11,274 nt of DNA from JAVVRI01 sp036654795 (GTDB lineage Bacteria > Bacteroidota > Bacteroidia > Bacteroidales > Tannerellaceae), in assembly GCA_036654795.1 (NCBI GenBank), contig JAVVRI010000101.1:1-11274 (forward strand), in the 5' to 3' direction. Every line of letters starts with the position of its first letter. Positions within the stretch are counted from its first letter, which is position 1. The translations under genes were made by a program, and so were the position numbers. The notes below the pieces were generated by a model. That model was given only the letters and a program-made list of their open reading frames with translations, was not told the DNA's origin and did not search any database. This document shows positions 1-8,600 of the stretch, one piece after another.

Positions 1-647
1 CGGAAAGCCTTCATGAGGGCAAAGACGCCGTTGGCACTCATAAACTGCGTGCCGTTGAGCAATGCCAAGCCCTCTTTGCTTTTCAGCTTGACCGGCTTCC
101 AGGCGAACTCATCCAACACACTGATGGCTTCGCGCTTCTTACCCTTATAATTCACGTCTCCTACCCCAATAAGCGGCAGGAAGAGGTTGGCCAGTGGAGC
201 CAAGTCGCCCGAAGCACCCAATGAACCGCGGTCGTAAACAATCGGTAGGACGTCATTGTTGAAGAAATCCAGTATCCGCTGTACGGTAATTACCTGCACA
301 CCGCTATAGCCCAACGACAGGGCGTTGGCTTTAAGTAGCAGCATCAGCCGTATGATGACGGGACTGACCTCTTCGCCAATGCTACAGGCATGACTTTTCA
401 CTAGGTTTTCTTGCAACGTATTCAGTTCGTCGGGCGATATATTCTTGTTGCACAATGAGCCGAAGCCGGTCGTGATGCCATAGAGCGGCCCCTCCTGCTG
501 CTCTATCTTTTTGTCCAAATAGTCACGACAACGACGGATGCGCTCGCGCACCTCCTCGGTCAGTTCCAACTTCATATTATCATTCAGAATCCGTTCGATG
601 CGCTCGAATGTGAGCGGTTCGGTACCTACATAATATACATTGCTCAT
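1..647 (-). CDS. hutH: histidine ammonia-lyase (HutH), N-terminal part, cut by the window edge
   Basis: Catalyses non-oxidative deamination of L-histidine to trans-urocanate and ammonia, the first step of histidine breakdown, in the cytoplasm. The 215 visible residues begin MSNVYYVGTE and are read from the ATG at 647-645. Residues 141-151 read GSLGASGDLAP; A145-S146-G147 is the triad that cyclises into the MIO electrophile. Other family signatures are Y56 in the YGITTGFG stretch, H86 in LVKSHACS, and N198 in ALLNGTQ. The family is usually about 500 residues, so roughly the C-terminal 60% lies beyond position 1. It is the last hut gene in this window and starts 4 nt after the fchA stop, which suggests translational coupling. 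It looks intact as far as it can be read. Identification is near certain because MIO enzymes with this signature next to hutU and hutI are HutH. Confidence 0.97.
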   Translation of the reverse strand, partial: MSNVYYVGTEPLTFERIERILNDNMKLELTEEVRERIRRCRDYLDKKIEQQEGPLYGITTGFGSLCNKNISPDELNTLQENLVKSHACSIGEEVSPVIIRLMLLLKANALSLGYSGVQVITVQRILDFFNNDVLPIVYDRGSLGASGDLAPLANLFLPLIGVGDVNYKGKKREAISVLDEFAWKPVKLKSKEGLALLNGTQFMSANGVFALMKAF

Positions 648-651
648 CGTC

Positions 652-1275
652 TTATAGTATCGTTTTGATCCATGTTAATAGTTTCTGTTCAATGCGGATA
701 ACCTCTTCCTCCATCACGTCTGCCTTTTCCTTCATTTGGAGAACGAAGGCTTCGTCTTGAATGGAGCCGAGGTTGATGCGTACGTTCAGCAAAGCGCCTA
801 ACACGCACGTACGAGCAGTCATCATGGCCACACAAGCGTCAGTCACTGCATTTTGATTTCCTTTGTGGGCTACATAGATGATGGTTTCCATCACAGCCAA
901 AACCTCTTCGGCCACCTGCATCGGTACACGAGCAGCCTCTTTGGTGGCTTCCTCGATCACGCGGGCGCGTTCGGCCTGCTGCTCCTCCGTTTCTTTGGGT
1001 AACTTAAAGGCGGCGAAGACGCGGTCGTAAGCCTCACTGTCCTTGTCAATGCAGGCGGTTAGGCGCTGGCGCACCTTGGCGGCTTCGATGGCGATTACTC
1101 GCATCTGCCCGTCCACCTCGATATATTTTTTCTTTCCGATGGTCAGATTTGCAACCATCTCAGTCAAGGAAGCAGCGATTGCTCCACACAATGCAGATAT
1201 ACTTCCGCCTCCCGGTACGGGTGCGCTGCCGGCCGTTTCGGCCAAAAATGCTTGAATCGTCAAGTCTACTAACAT
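652..1275 (-). CDS. fchA: formiminotransferase-cyclodeaminase family protein (cyclodeaminase / methenyl-THF cyclohydrolase)
   Basis: A 207-residue, mostly helical protein of the cyclodeaminase family, which corresponds to the C-terminal half of animal formiminotransferase-cyclodeaminase. The expected reaction is conversion of 5-formimino-THF to 5,10-methenyl-THF with release of ammonia; some stand-alone members are called methenyl-THF cyclohydrolase (FchA), and sequence alone does not separate the two activities. Visible family features are the N-terminal glycine-rich motif PGGGSISAL (residues 21-29), the DKDSEAYDRV stretch (77-86) and GNQNAVTDACVA (139-150). The length is normal for the stand-alone form. 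It begins 29 bp after the hutI stop and ends 4 bp before hutH, and the partner transferase FtcD is encoded two genes upstream, supporting a role in processing the formimino group from histidine. Confidence 0.93.
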   Translation of the reverse strand: MLVDLTIQAFLAETAGSAPVPGGGSISALCGAIAASLTEMVANLTIGKKKYIEVDGQMRVIAIEAAKVRQRLTACIDKDSEAYDRVFAAFKLPKETEEQQAERARVIEEATKEAARVPMQVAEEVLAVMETIIYVAHKGNQNAVTDACVAMMTARTCVLGALLNVRINLGSIQDEAFVLQMKEKADVMEEEVIRIEQKLLTWIKTIL

Positions 1276-1304
1276 ATGCTTATCTTATTTATTGGTTTGT
1301 TTAC

Positions 1305-2561
1305 TTAATGAACATATAACCGACCGTTCTTGATCGTACTCTCAACAATATTCATGCCCACATGATAAGGCAGGAATTTATAGGAGGGGTATTTGAGCAG
1401 GACAAGGTCGGCACGCTTGCCAACATCAATGCTGCCCGTCTCGTCCGCCAATCCCAACGCCGCGGCTCCGTTGATGGTAAGGGCGGTCACGGCCTCTTCT
1501 GCCGTCAGCTTCATCTGTATGCAGGCTAAGGCGAAGATCATCGGGATAGAGGAAGAGAAGCAACTACCCGGATTGAGGTCGGAAGCCAGCGCCACGGCGC
1601 ATCCGGCATCTATCATCGCCCGCCCACGCGCATAAGGCTCGTTTAGGGAAAAGGCAGTTAGTGGTAGCAGAGTGGCCACCACCCCACTGTCGGCCATGCA
1701 GCGAATACCCCGGTCAGAAGCCTGCAACAGATGGTCGGCACTGACAGCATGCAGCTTGGCCGCCAGCTCAGCTCCTCCAAAAGGCACGATCTCGTCCGCG
1801 TGTAGCTTCAACTTAAAGTTCCATCCACGCGCAGCAAGCAACAGGCGTTCGCTCTGTTCCAGAGAGAATACTCCCTTCTCACAAAACACGTCGCAGAAGG
1901 TGGCGATGCCCTCCCGACTGATAAGAGGGAACATCTCTTGTATGATAAAGTCGATGTAGTCGTCCGAGCGTCCGGCAAACTCTTCGGGCGTAGCGTGTGC
2001 GCCCAGATAAGTAGAGACCACGTCCATCGGATGCCGGCGGTTCAGCTCAACTTGCAGACGGAGTTGCGTCAACTCCGTATCGCTGTCCAGACCGTACCCG
2101 CTTTTGGCCTCGACGGTCGTTACGCCCATGCGAAACATTTCGTTCAGGCGATCGGTAGCAGTGCTTAGTAATTCATCATAGCTGCTCAGACGAGTAGCCT
2201 TCACGGTATTGGCTATACCTCCTCCGCGCTCCATAATGGACATGTAACTATCTCCCTTCAGACGCCACGAGAATTCCTCCTCGCGAAAACCGCCAAAGAC
2301 AAGATGAGTATGGCTGTCCACGAAGCCGGGTAAAAGGGCTTTTCCGGTCGCGTCGATCACTTCATAATCGGCAGTATTCAACGACCGACATACATCGCTC
2401 GTCGTACCCACCTGCGCAATTCGCCCGTCACGAATGAGTACGGCGCCATCCTCAATGATGCCCAGATCGGACATCTCCGCCCCCCTTCGGGCTGTGTGTC
2501 CGGAGCAAGTCACCAGTTGCGATGCGTGTGCGATTAGTAAGTTTCCTTCTTTCATAGTCAT
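1305..2561 (-). CDS. hutI: imidazolonepropionase (HutI)
   Basis: Hydrolyses 4-imidazolone-5-propionate to N-formimino-L-glutamate, the third step of histidine degradation, in the cytoplasm. At 418 residues it has the usual length for this amidohydrolase-superfamily enzyme. The metal-binding pattern is complete: H84 and H86 in VDSHTHLVFGG, H254 in LKLHADE (with E257 following), and D328 in ASDLNPGS. H189 in YLGAHA and H277 in SADHLL are also conserved positions. The N-terminal part before residue 78 and the C-terminal stretch after 370 form the small beta domain typical of the superfamily. The ATG at 2561 overlaps the ftcD stop as ATGA, which favours this start; a second ATG two codons later cannot be excluded. 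It is the central gene of the five-gene hut operon. Confidence 0.97.
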   Translation of the reverse strand: MTMKEGNLLIAHASQLVTCSGHTARRGAEMSDLGIIEDGAVLIRDGRIAQVGTTSDVCRSLNTADYEVIDATGKALLPGFVDSHTHLVFGGFREEEFSWRLKGDSYMSIMERGGGIANTVKATRLSSYDELLSTATDRLNEMFRMGVTTVEAKSGYGLDSDTELTQLRLQVELNRRHPMDVVSTYLGAHATPEEFAGRSDDYIDFIIQEMFPLISREGIATFCDVFCEKGVFSLEQSERLLLAARGWNFKLKLHADEIVPFGGAELAAKLHAVSADHLLQASDRGIRCMADSGVVATLLPLTAFSLNEPYARGRAMIDAGCAVALASDLNPGSCFSSSIPMIFALACIQMKLTAEEAVTALTINGAAALGLADETGSIDVGKRADLVLLKYPSYKFLPYHVGMNIVESTIKNGRLYVH

Positions 2562-3463
2562 TCCATGATGCGTGCTTCCAGTACCTGATTCATCGAAAAG
2601 TCCTCCAGTCCCAAGTAATAAGCAGCCGTATCTATCAGCGCTTCCATGGGCACAAGACCGATAATCTCACTCCCCACTACGGTTACACCGTATCGGCGCG
2701 CCTCGATCCGCACCAGTTCGAAAGCCCGGTAGAGGGCGGTACGGGTAAAGTCCGTCATGTTGATAGATACCTGTACGATGCCACGATCCTTCAACTCCAC
2801 CCCCATCGCCTTACAGTAGCGGAGACCGCCACCGATAAAACGAATCTTGCGAGCAATGCTATCCGCCACCTCCATTCTATCAGTTCCAAGATTGATGTTG
2901 TAGGCCACCAGCGGCATACGTGCCCCAATGGCAACGCTCCCGGCAGTAGGGTGACGACGAGGGGCGCCAAAGTCCGGTTGCCATTCGGGCAGACGGATCT
3001 TATCTGCCATTCCCTCAAACTCTCCTTTACGAATAGCCGCCAAGTTCTCACGATGCGGAGCAGTGGCCGATTTCTCGTAAAGGAAGACGGGCAGCTCATA
3101 ACGCTCGGCCACCAGCTTGCCCACTTCGCGTGAGAGGGCGATTGCCTCCTCCATCGTACAGCCTCTTATCGGGATGAAGGGAACAACATCTACTGCTCCC
3201 ATCCGTGGATGTTGACCGGTGTGTTTGTTTAGGTCTATTACTTCTACTGCCACGCCGATGGCTTCCAGTAGGGCGTCTTTGAGCGCTTCCGGTTCGCCTA
3301 TTAGAGTTACGACGAGGCGGTTGTGGTCTTCGTCATTGCTATAATCCAGCAACTTCAGCCCCGCTTTGGCGCGAAAGGGGGCGATGATGCGTTCTATCTT
3401 TTCCAAGTCCCGCCCCTCACTAAAGTTGGGGACACACTCCATCAATTTACTCCATGTGCTCAT
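2558..3463 (-). CDS. ftcD: glutamate formimidoyltransferase
   Basis: Transfers the formimino group of N-formimino-L-glutamate to tetrahydrofolate, giving glutamate and 5-formimino-THF. The 301 residues match the transferase half of animal FTCD and contain both of its subdomains. The N-terminal one starts at MECVPNFSEGRD (8-19) and holds HTGQHPRMGAVDVVPF (81-96), where H81 corresponds to the catalytic histidine. The C-terminal subdomain, after about residue 180, includes YNINLGT (188-194) and ends near SEIIGLVP (265-272). No cyclodeaminase domain is fused; that activity is encoded separately by fchA. The ATG at 3463 overlaps the hutU stop by 4 bp (ATGA), which supports this start over M8. Its presence implies that this organism removes the formimino group through folate rather than by HutE/HutG-type hydrolysis of formiminoglutamate. 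Confidence 0.96.
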   Translation of the reverse strand: MSTWSKLMECVPNFSEGRDLEKIERIIAPFRAKAGLKLLDYSNDEDHNRLVVTLIGEPEALKDALLEAIGVAVEVIDLNKHTGQHPRMGAVDVVPFIPIRGCTMEEAIALSREVGKLVAERYELPVFLYEKSATAPHRENLAAIRKGEFEGMADKIRLPEWQPDFGAPRRHPTAGSVAIGARMPLVAYNINLGTDRMEVADSIARKIRFIGGGLRYCKAMGVELKDRGIVQVSINMTDFTRTALYRAFELVRIEARRYGVTVVGSEIIGLVPMEALIDTAAYYLGLEDFSMNQVLEARIME

Positions 3464-5463
3464 TTCGATCTATTTAGGTAGGTATATACTAATGATTGGA
3501 TGCTTATGTCATCCGAAAGATATGGTAATGTGATATGATATTGCTCTGCATAGCGTTCATTAAAGGTTTCAACCGTGCTCAGGGCGTTTTCGTTTCGTGC
3601 CCAAGAACGTCGGGCTACTCCGCCCATCACGTCCCACAACATGGCGGAGCGCAAGATAGCGTCCACTCGTTCGCTACCGTCCAACACCATGCCGAAGCCG
3701 CCATTTATAGCTTTGCCAATACCCACACCACCACCATTATGCAGCGCCACGAGGCTCATACCTCGTGCGGCATTACCAGCAAAGCACTGTACGGCCATAT
3801 CGGCCATCACGTTGCTGCCGTCGCGTATGTTTGCTGTCTCGCGAAAGGGCGAGTCTGTACCACTCACATCGTGATGATCTCGCCCCAACATGATTGGGCC
3901 TACCTCTCCATCGCGCACCATGCGGTTGAAGCGGAGAGCGATGTTTAGCCTCCCCTCGGCATCCTGATAAAGGATACGGGCTTCTGTGCCGACCACTAGT
4001 TGGTTCTTTTCGGCATCGCGTATCCATTTGTAATTATCCATATCCTGACCACGGCGGGTCGGATCAATACAGTCCATCGCAGCCCGGTCAGTCTGGATCA
4101 AGTCTTCATGCTTGCCGCTCAAGCAGACCCAGCGAAAGGGACCATAGCCATAGTCGAACAACTCCGGGCCCATGATGTCTTCCACATAGGAAGGCCAGAT
4201 GAAACCATCCTTCTCGTCTATACCATTACGTGAAATCTCCTTGACACCGGCATCGTAAATAGCTTTCAGGAAAGAGTTACCATAATCAAAGAAGTAGGTA
4301 CCATCGGCTACAAGGCGATGAATTATTTCGTAATGGCGCCTAAGCGTCTGGTCTACCAAGTTGCAGAAGAGTTTGCGGTCGTGCGCCAATAGGTGGGTAC
4401 GTTCCTCAAAAGTAATGTCGGCTGGACAATAGCCTCCCTCGTAAACAGCATGGCAGGAGGTCTGGTCACTCAACAGGTCGATGTGAATTTTCTCCTTGCC
4501 AGCGTATTCAAGCAAGTCCACAATGTTGCCCAGATAGGCTACAGAGAGGGGCTTCTTACTCTCGATGGCTGCTGTGGCCAGACGGAAAGCCTCGCTGGCA
4601 TTGTCCGTCATATGCTCCACCCAGCCCTGACGCAAGCGGGTTTCAATACGCGAACGGTCTACCTCGGCAATGATGCAGGCAGCACCGGCCATTACGGCTG
4701 CTTTGGGTTGAGCTCCACTCATCCCGCCCAAGCCAGAGGATACAAAGAGGTAGCCGCGTAAGTCACAATCAGCAGCAATGCCCAACTTTTTGCGGCCGGC
4801 ATTCAGCAATGTGTTGAACGTGCCATGCACAATACCTTGCGGACCGATATACATCCATCCTCCGGCCGTCATCTGTCCGTAGTTGGCTACTCCCATTTGG
4901 GCGGCGATGTGCCAATCCTTCTGGTTATCGAACAGGCCAACCATCATGGAGTTGGTGATAATCACCCGGGGCGCGTCGGGTCGAGAGCGAAAGAGTCCCA
5001 GCGGATGGCCGGACTCGATGACAAGGGTCTGCTCCGTAGTAAGCAATTCGAGGTATTGCTTGATCAATCGGTATTGCATCCAGTTCTGACACACCTGCCC
5101 CGTCTCACCATACGTAACCAGTTCGTAAGGATAAAGGGCAATGTCGAAACAGAGGTTATTGTCTATCATCACTTGGAAAGCTTTTCCCTCCAGACAGTTT
5201 CCGCGATAAGCATCGATGGGCTTCGCCTTAAGATCGCCAGAAGGACGATAGCGGTAGCCATAGATGCGTCCGCGTGTGCTAAGCTCCTCCATAAACTCAG
5301 GTGCCAGCGTTTTGTGTAATTCTTGGGGGATATAACGAAGGGCATTTTTGAGCGCCGTAACGGTCTGCTCAGGCGTGAGCGTGTAGCCGCGATCCGGTGC
5401 ACGGCGAATACCGGCTACGAATTCGGGATAAGCCGGCAATTGGTTGTTGAGATGCACATCCAT
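3460..5463 (-). CDS. hutU: urocanate hydratase (urocanase), long form
   Basis: Adds water to urocanate to form 4-imidazolone-5-propionate, using tightly bound NAD+ as an electrophile, in the cytoplasm. Visible urocanase signatures are YIGPQGIVHGT (205-215), the nucleotide-binding stretch GLGGMSGAQPKA (244-255), DYGNSF (393-398) and FRWVCLSG (443-450), whose C447 matches the conserved active-site cysteine. The C-terminal half carries GRDHHDVSGTDSPFRET (527-543) and LHNGGGVGIG (574-583). At 667 residues it is about 110 longer than the roughly 555-residue proteobacterial and Bacillus HutU and closer in size to the animal enzyme. It is the first gene of the operon, with a promoter candidate and paired palindromes just upstream. 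The start ATG at 5463 has no obvious purine-rich Shine-Dalgarno sequence, as is common in Bacteroidota. Confidence 0.97.
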   Translation of the reverse strand: MDVHLNNQLPAYPEFVAGIRRAPDRGYTLTPEQTVTALKNALRYIPQELHKTLAPEFMEELSTRGRIYGYRYRPSGDLKAKPIDAYRGNCLEGKAFQVMIDNNLCFDIALYPYELVTYGETGQVCQNWMQYRLIKQYLELLTTEQTLVIESGHPLGLFRSRPDAPRVIITNSMMVGLFDNQKDWHIAAQMGVANYGQMTAGGWMYIGPQGIVHGTFNTLLNAGRKKLGIAADCDLRGYLFVSSGLGGMSGAQPKAAVMAGAACIIAEVDRSRIETRLRQGWVEHMTDNASEAFRLATAAIESKKPLSVAYLGNIVDLLEYAGKEKIHIDLLSDQTSCHAVYEGGYCPADITFEERTHLLAHDRKLFCNLVDQTLRRHYEIIHRLVADGTYFFDYGNSFLKAIYDAGVKEISRNGIDEKDGFIWPSYVEDIMGPELFDYGYGPFRWVCLSGKHEDLIQTDRAAMDCIDPTRRGQDMDNYKWIRDAEKNQLVVGTEARILYQDAEGRLNIALRFNRMVRDGEVGPIMLGRDHHDVSGTDSPFRETANIRDGSNVMADMAVQCFAGNAARGMSLVALHNGGGVGIGKAINGGFGMVLDGSERVDAILRSAMLWDVMGGVARRSWARNENALSTVETFNERYAEQYHITLPYLSDDISIQSLVYTYLNRSK

Positions 5464-5476
5464 GATAAAGTAGTAT

Positions 5477-5500
5477 TAAGGTTAACCTTACAAATTGTAA
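5477..5500. promoter_or_regulatory. two overlapping palindromes in the hut leader, candidate operator
   Basis: The sequence shows a perfect 14-bp palindrome, TAAGGTTAACCTTA (5477-5490), overlapped by TTACAAATTGTAA (5488-5500), which has 6-bp arms around one central base. They lie 14-37 bp upstream of the hutU start and downstream of the proposed promoter, so probably inside the transcribed leader. Such paired dyads are typical of repressor or activator binding sites. That they control hut genes is an inference; no regulator gene is in the window. An RNA hairpin role is also possible. Confidence 0.45.
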
Positions 5501-5523
5501 AGCTACTATCGTATTATTGGGCA

Positions 5524-5554
5524 ACAATATAATGACTATCCGTGTATATACAAA
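5524..5554 (-). promoter_or_regulatory. promoter candidate for the hut operon (Bacteroides type)
   Basis: On the minus strand, TTTG (5554-5551) is followed after 19 bp by TATATTGT (5531-5524). This resembles the Bacteroidota primary-sigma consensus TTTG ... TAnnTTTG with correct spacing; the -33 element is perfect and the -7 element departs from consensus at two of its fixed positions. Transcription would begin near 5518, leaving a leader of about 55 nt before hutU. It lies between the secDF terminator and hutU, where a promoter is expected. Confidence 0.55.
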
Positions 5555-5590
5555 CTTTTCATGTATGTTTAGGAGCATAATGTAAGCACA

Positions 5591-5622
5591 AAAAAGGCCG
5601 CCCTTTGCAGGACGGCCTTTTT
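5591..5622 (-). terminator. intrinsic terminator of secDF
   Basis: A 13-bp stem (5591-5603 with 5610-5622) encloses a 6-nt loop. Its core is GGCCG/CGGCC and it ends in a T tract on the minus strand. Read on the minus strand, the one non-Watson-Crick position is a G-U wobble, whereas on the plus strand it would be a C-A mismatch. The hairpin therefore fits minus-strand transcripts, and it lies 25 bp past the secDF stop. It separates secDF from the hut operon downstream. Confidence 0.9.
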
Positions 5623-5646
5623 ATTTATTGTGGTAAAGATTACTTA

Positions 5647-8600
5647 TTAAGCTTCTTTAGAGGCCACTTCAGCGGCAGCTTTCTTATTGATCTTTTTCTT
5701 CTGCAATTCGTAAGCAATTGGGGTAGCAACAAACAGCGTAGAGTAGGTACCGATAATAATACCTAACAAGATAGCAAACGTAAAGCTACGAATCGTACTA
5801 CCACCCAGAATAAAGATACACAATACAACCACCAACGTAGTCAATGACGTATTAAATGTACGAGAAAGGGTAGAGTTCAAGGCATCATTGATTACCTGAT
5901 AACGATCGCGCTTAGGATATAAACCAATCGTTTCGCGGATACGGTCGAACACAACCACAGTATCGTTAATAGAATAACCGATAATGGTCAGGATAGCCGC
6001 AATAAACGTCTGGTCTACCTCCATAGAGAACGGAAGGAACTTCCATAGCAGGGTGTAGAACGAGATAATACATAACGTCGTCACAGCCACTGACACAAGC
6101 GCACCAATTGAGAACGAAATGTCACGGAAACGAAGCAAGATATAAGCCGCCATACAGAACATAGCAAAGATCACAGCCAAAATAGCACTGTTCTTTATGT
6201 CGTCTGCCATACTAGGCCCTACCTTCTGCGAACTCTTTATATAGTTTTCGCTAAACTGAGACAACGTTGTGCCTGCGGGTAGCAAGGTCTTTACACCTTC
6301 GTATAATTTAGACTCCACCTCCTGGTCAACAGCAGGGTCAGCATCGGTAATCTTGTAGTTAGTCGTAATACGTACCTGATCGGGAGTACCGATAGTGATT
6401 ACGCTCACTGCACCATCCAGTTGGGCATCCAACAGACCACGTACTTCATCCGTCTTCACCTCTTGGTCAAAGCGAACCACATAGTTACGTCCCCCCGTAA
6501 AGTCAATACCGTTATTCAGACCAATCGTCATCATAGACACAGCACCCAAAACGATAATAACAGCAGGAATCAGATAGCCCACCTTGCGTGCAGCAAGGAA
6601 GTTAACCTTCGGATTCGTCAACAAGTCCTTCGTCAACGAAGTTGTAAAGGTTACATTCTTCAATTTATCCTTAGCCAATAATGCTTCGTAAACGATACGA
6701 GTCAAGAACACAGCCGTAAGGAAAGAGGCAAACAAACCGATAATCATCGTCGTAGCAAAACCACGGATAGGACCTGTACCAAAGTAGAACAACACAACAC
6801 CTGTAATGATAGAGGTCAAGTTGGAGTCGAAGATAGCCGAGAAGGCATTGCTATAACCATCAGATATAGATTTACCCAATCCCTTACCGGAACGAAGCTC
6901 TTCCTTCGTACGTTCATAAATCAACACGTTCGCATCCACAGCCATACCCAGCGTAAGCACCATACCGGCAATACCCGGCAAAGTAAGCACTGCCTGGAAG
7001 GAGGCCAGCACACCCATTGTGAAGAATATATTAATGATCAATGCGCTGTTTGCAATCATACCCGGAAGTAATCCGTAGAAAGCACACATGTAACACATCA
7101 GAAGGATCAAAGCCAGAGCAAACGAGATGACACCGGCATTGATAGCCTCTTGCCCCAGTGACGGACCGACAACGTCTTCTTGTACGATATGAACAGATGC
7201 TGCCATCTTACCAGACTTCAGCACGTTTGCCAAGTCCTTTGCCTCTTCAGGCGTAAAGTGACCGGAGATCTGAGAACGTCCGCCTGTAATCTCATCGTTT
7301 ACACGAGGAGCAGAGTAGACCATTTCGTCCAACACGATAGCAACGGCTTTGCCGATGTTTTCCTTCGTCAGACGAGCCCAAGCTTTTGAACCTTCAGCAT
7401 TCATCGTCATGCTGACCTGTTGCTCAGAACGACCACCTTGCTGTGTAAAGTCAGCGTTAGCATCTGTTACCACGTCGCCACTCAAAGCAGGCGTACCGTC
7501 GCGGTTCGTTACTTTGATTGCGTATAGTTCGTAGAATAATTCTTTTTCATCTACCGGCTTCACACCCCACTTCAGGGAGAGGTTACGAGGCAGAATGTCT
7601 TTTACCTGTTTCATGTTCAGGTATTCATTGATCTTAGCCATGTCTTTTACATGAGCCAGACCAACAATTGCGCCCGGAGCCAACTGACCGTTATACTGGC
7701 TAATCTGCAAAAGGGCAAATAGCGGGTGCAGTTTTGCAAACTCGGCTTGAGACTGATCGGCCTTTGTAGCCGGTTTGTCCTTGCCTATCTTGGCCAACAG
7801 AGAGTCGGCTTCGCTGGTAGTAGTATCCGTAGCAGCAACGGCAGCAAGCTCATCTTCTGTAACGGCAGCTACTGAGTCCACAACAGCAGACACAGAGTCA
7901 GCAGCCATTCCGCCATCCTTATTAAGGGCAGCCAACGCATTGTCGGCAGCAATCAACTGCTGGTAAATTTCAGACAGTTCGTAGGTTTCCCAAAATTCCA
8001 GGTTAGCACTACCTTGAAGCAACTTACGTACACGTTCAGGCTCTTTTACACCCGGAAGCTCCACTAAGATACGACCGGCTGTTTCCAGACGTTGGATGTT
8101 AGGGGAAACAACACCGAAACGGTCAATACGAGTACGAAGTACGTTAAATGAGTTATCGATTGCGCTCTTCATCTCCTCACGCAGGATGGTCATCACTTGA
8201 GCATCTGTGCTTTGAGGATTGATCTTATCCTTCAGTTCGAAGGTGCTAAAAATAGCAGAAAGGCGAGCACCATTGTCTAGCGTCTTATATTCTTCTGCAA
8301 ATAGGTCGATAAAGTCCTTTTGGCTGGTTGCCTGACGGGCATAAGCCAAATCGAGCGCTTTGTTGAAGTTCTCGTCTTGATTGTTGTTTGAAAGCGACCG
8401 AATTACATCGGCAACGTTCAATTCCAACACTACGTTCATACCGCCCTTCAAGTCGAGGCCTAAACTAATTTCCATTTCACGGCACTGCTTCAGTGTATAG
8501 CCTAGCCACACCTTTTGAGTAGATAACGAGTCTATGTAGAGACTCTCCTTCGTCTGGTCACCGCCTGCATACTCAGTCGCTTTTGAATTGTAGTATCTGG

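Noticed and set aside
3535..3948. 137-residue open frame on the plus strand, opposite the 3' end of hutU
   Set aside because: It is antisense to hutU, with unusually high His and Ala content typical of a shadow frame and no family resemblance.
4825..5319. 164-residue open frame on the plus strand, opposite hutU
   Set aside because: It lies wholly antisense to the strongly supported urocanase gene and shows no recognisable domain, promoter or conserved motif. It is a by-product of GC-rich coding sequence on the other strand.
5591..5622. Bidirectional terminator serving two converging genes
   Set aside because: The genes on both sides run on the minus strand, and the stem is fully paired only in the minus-strand transcript, so it serves secDF alone.
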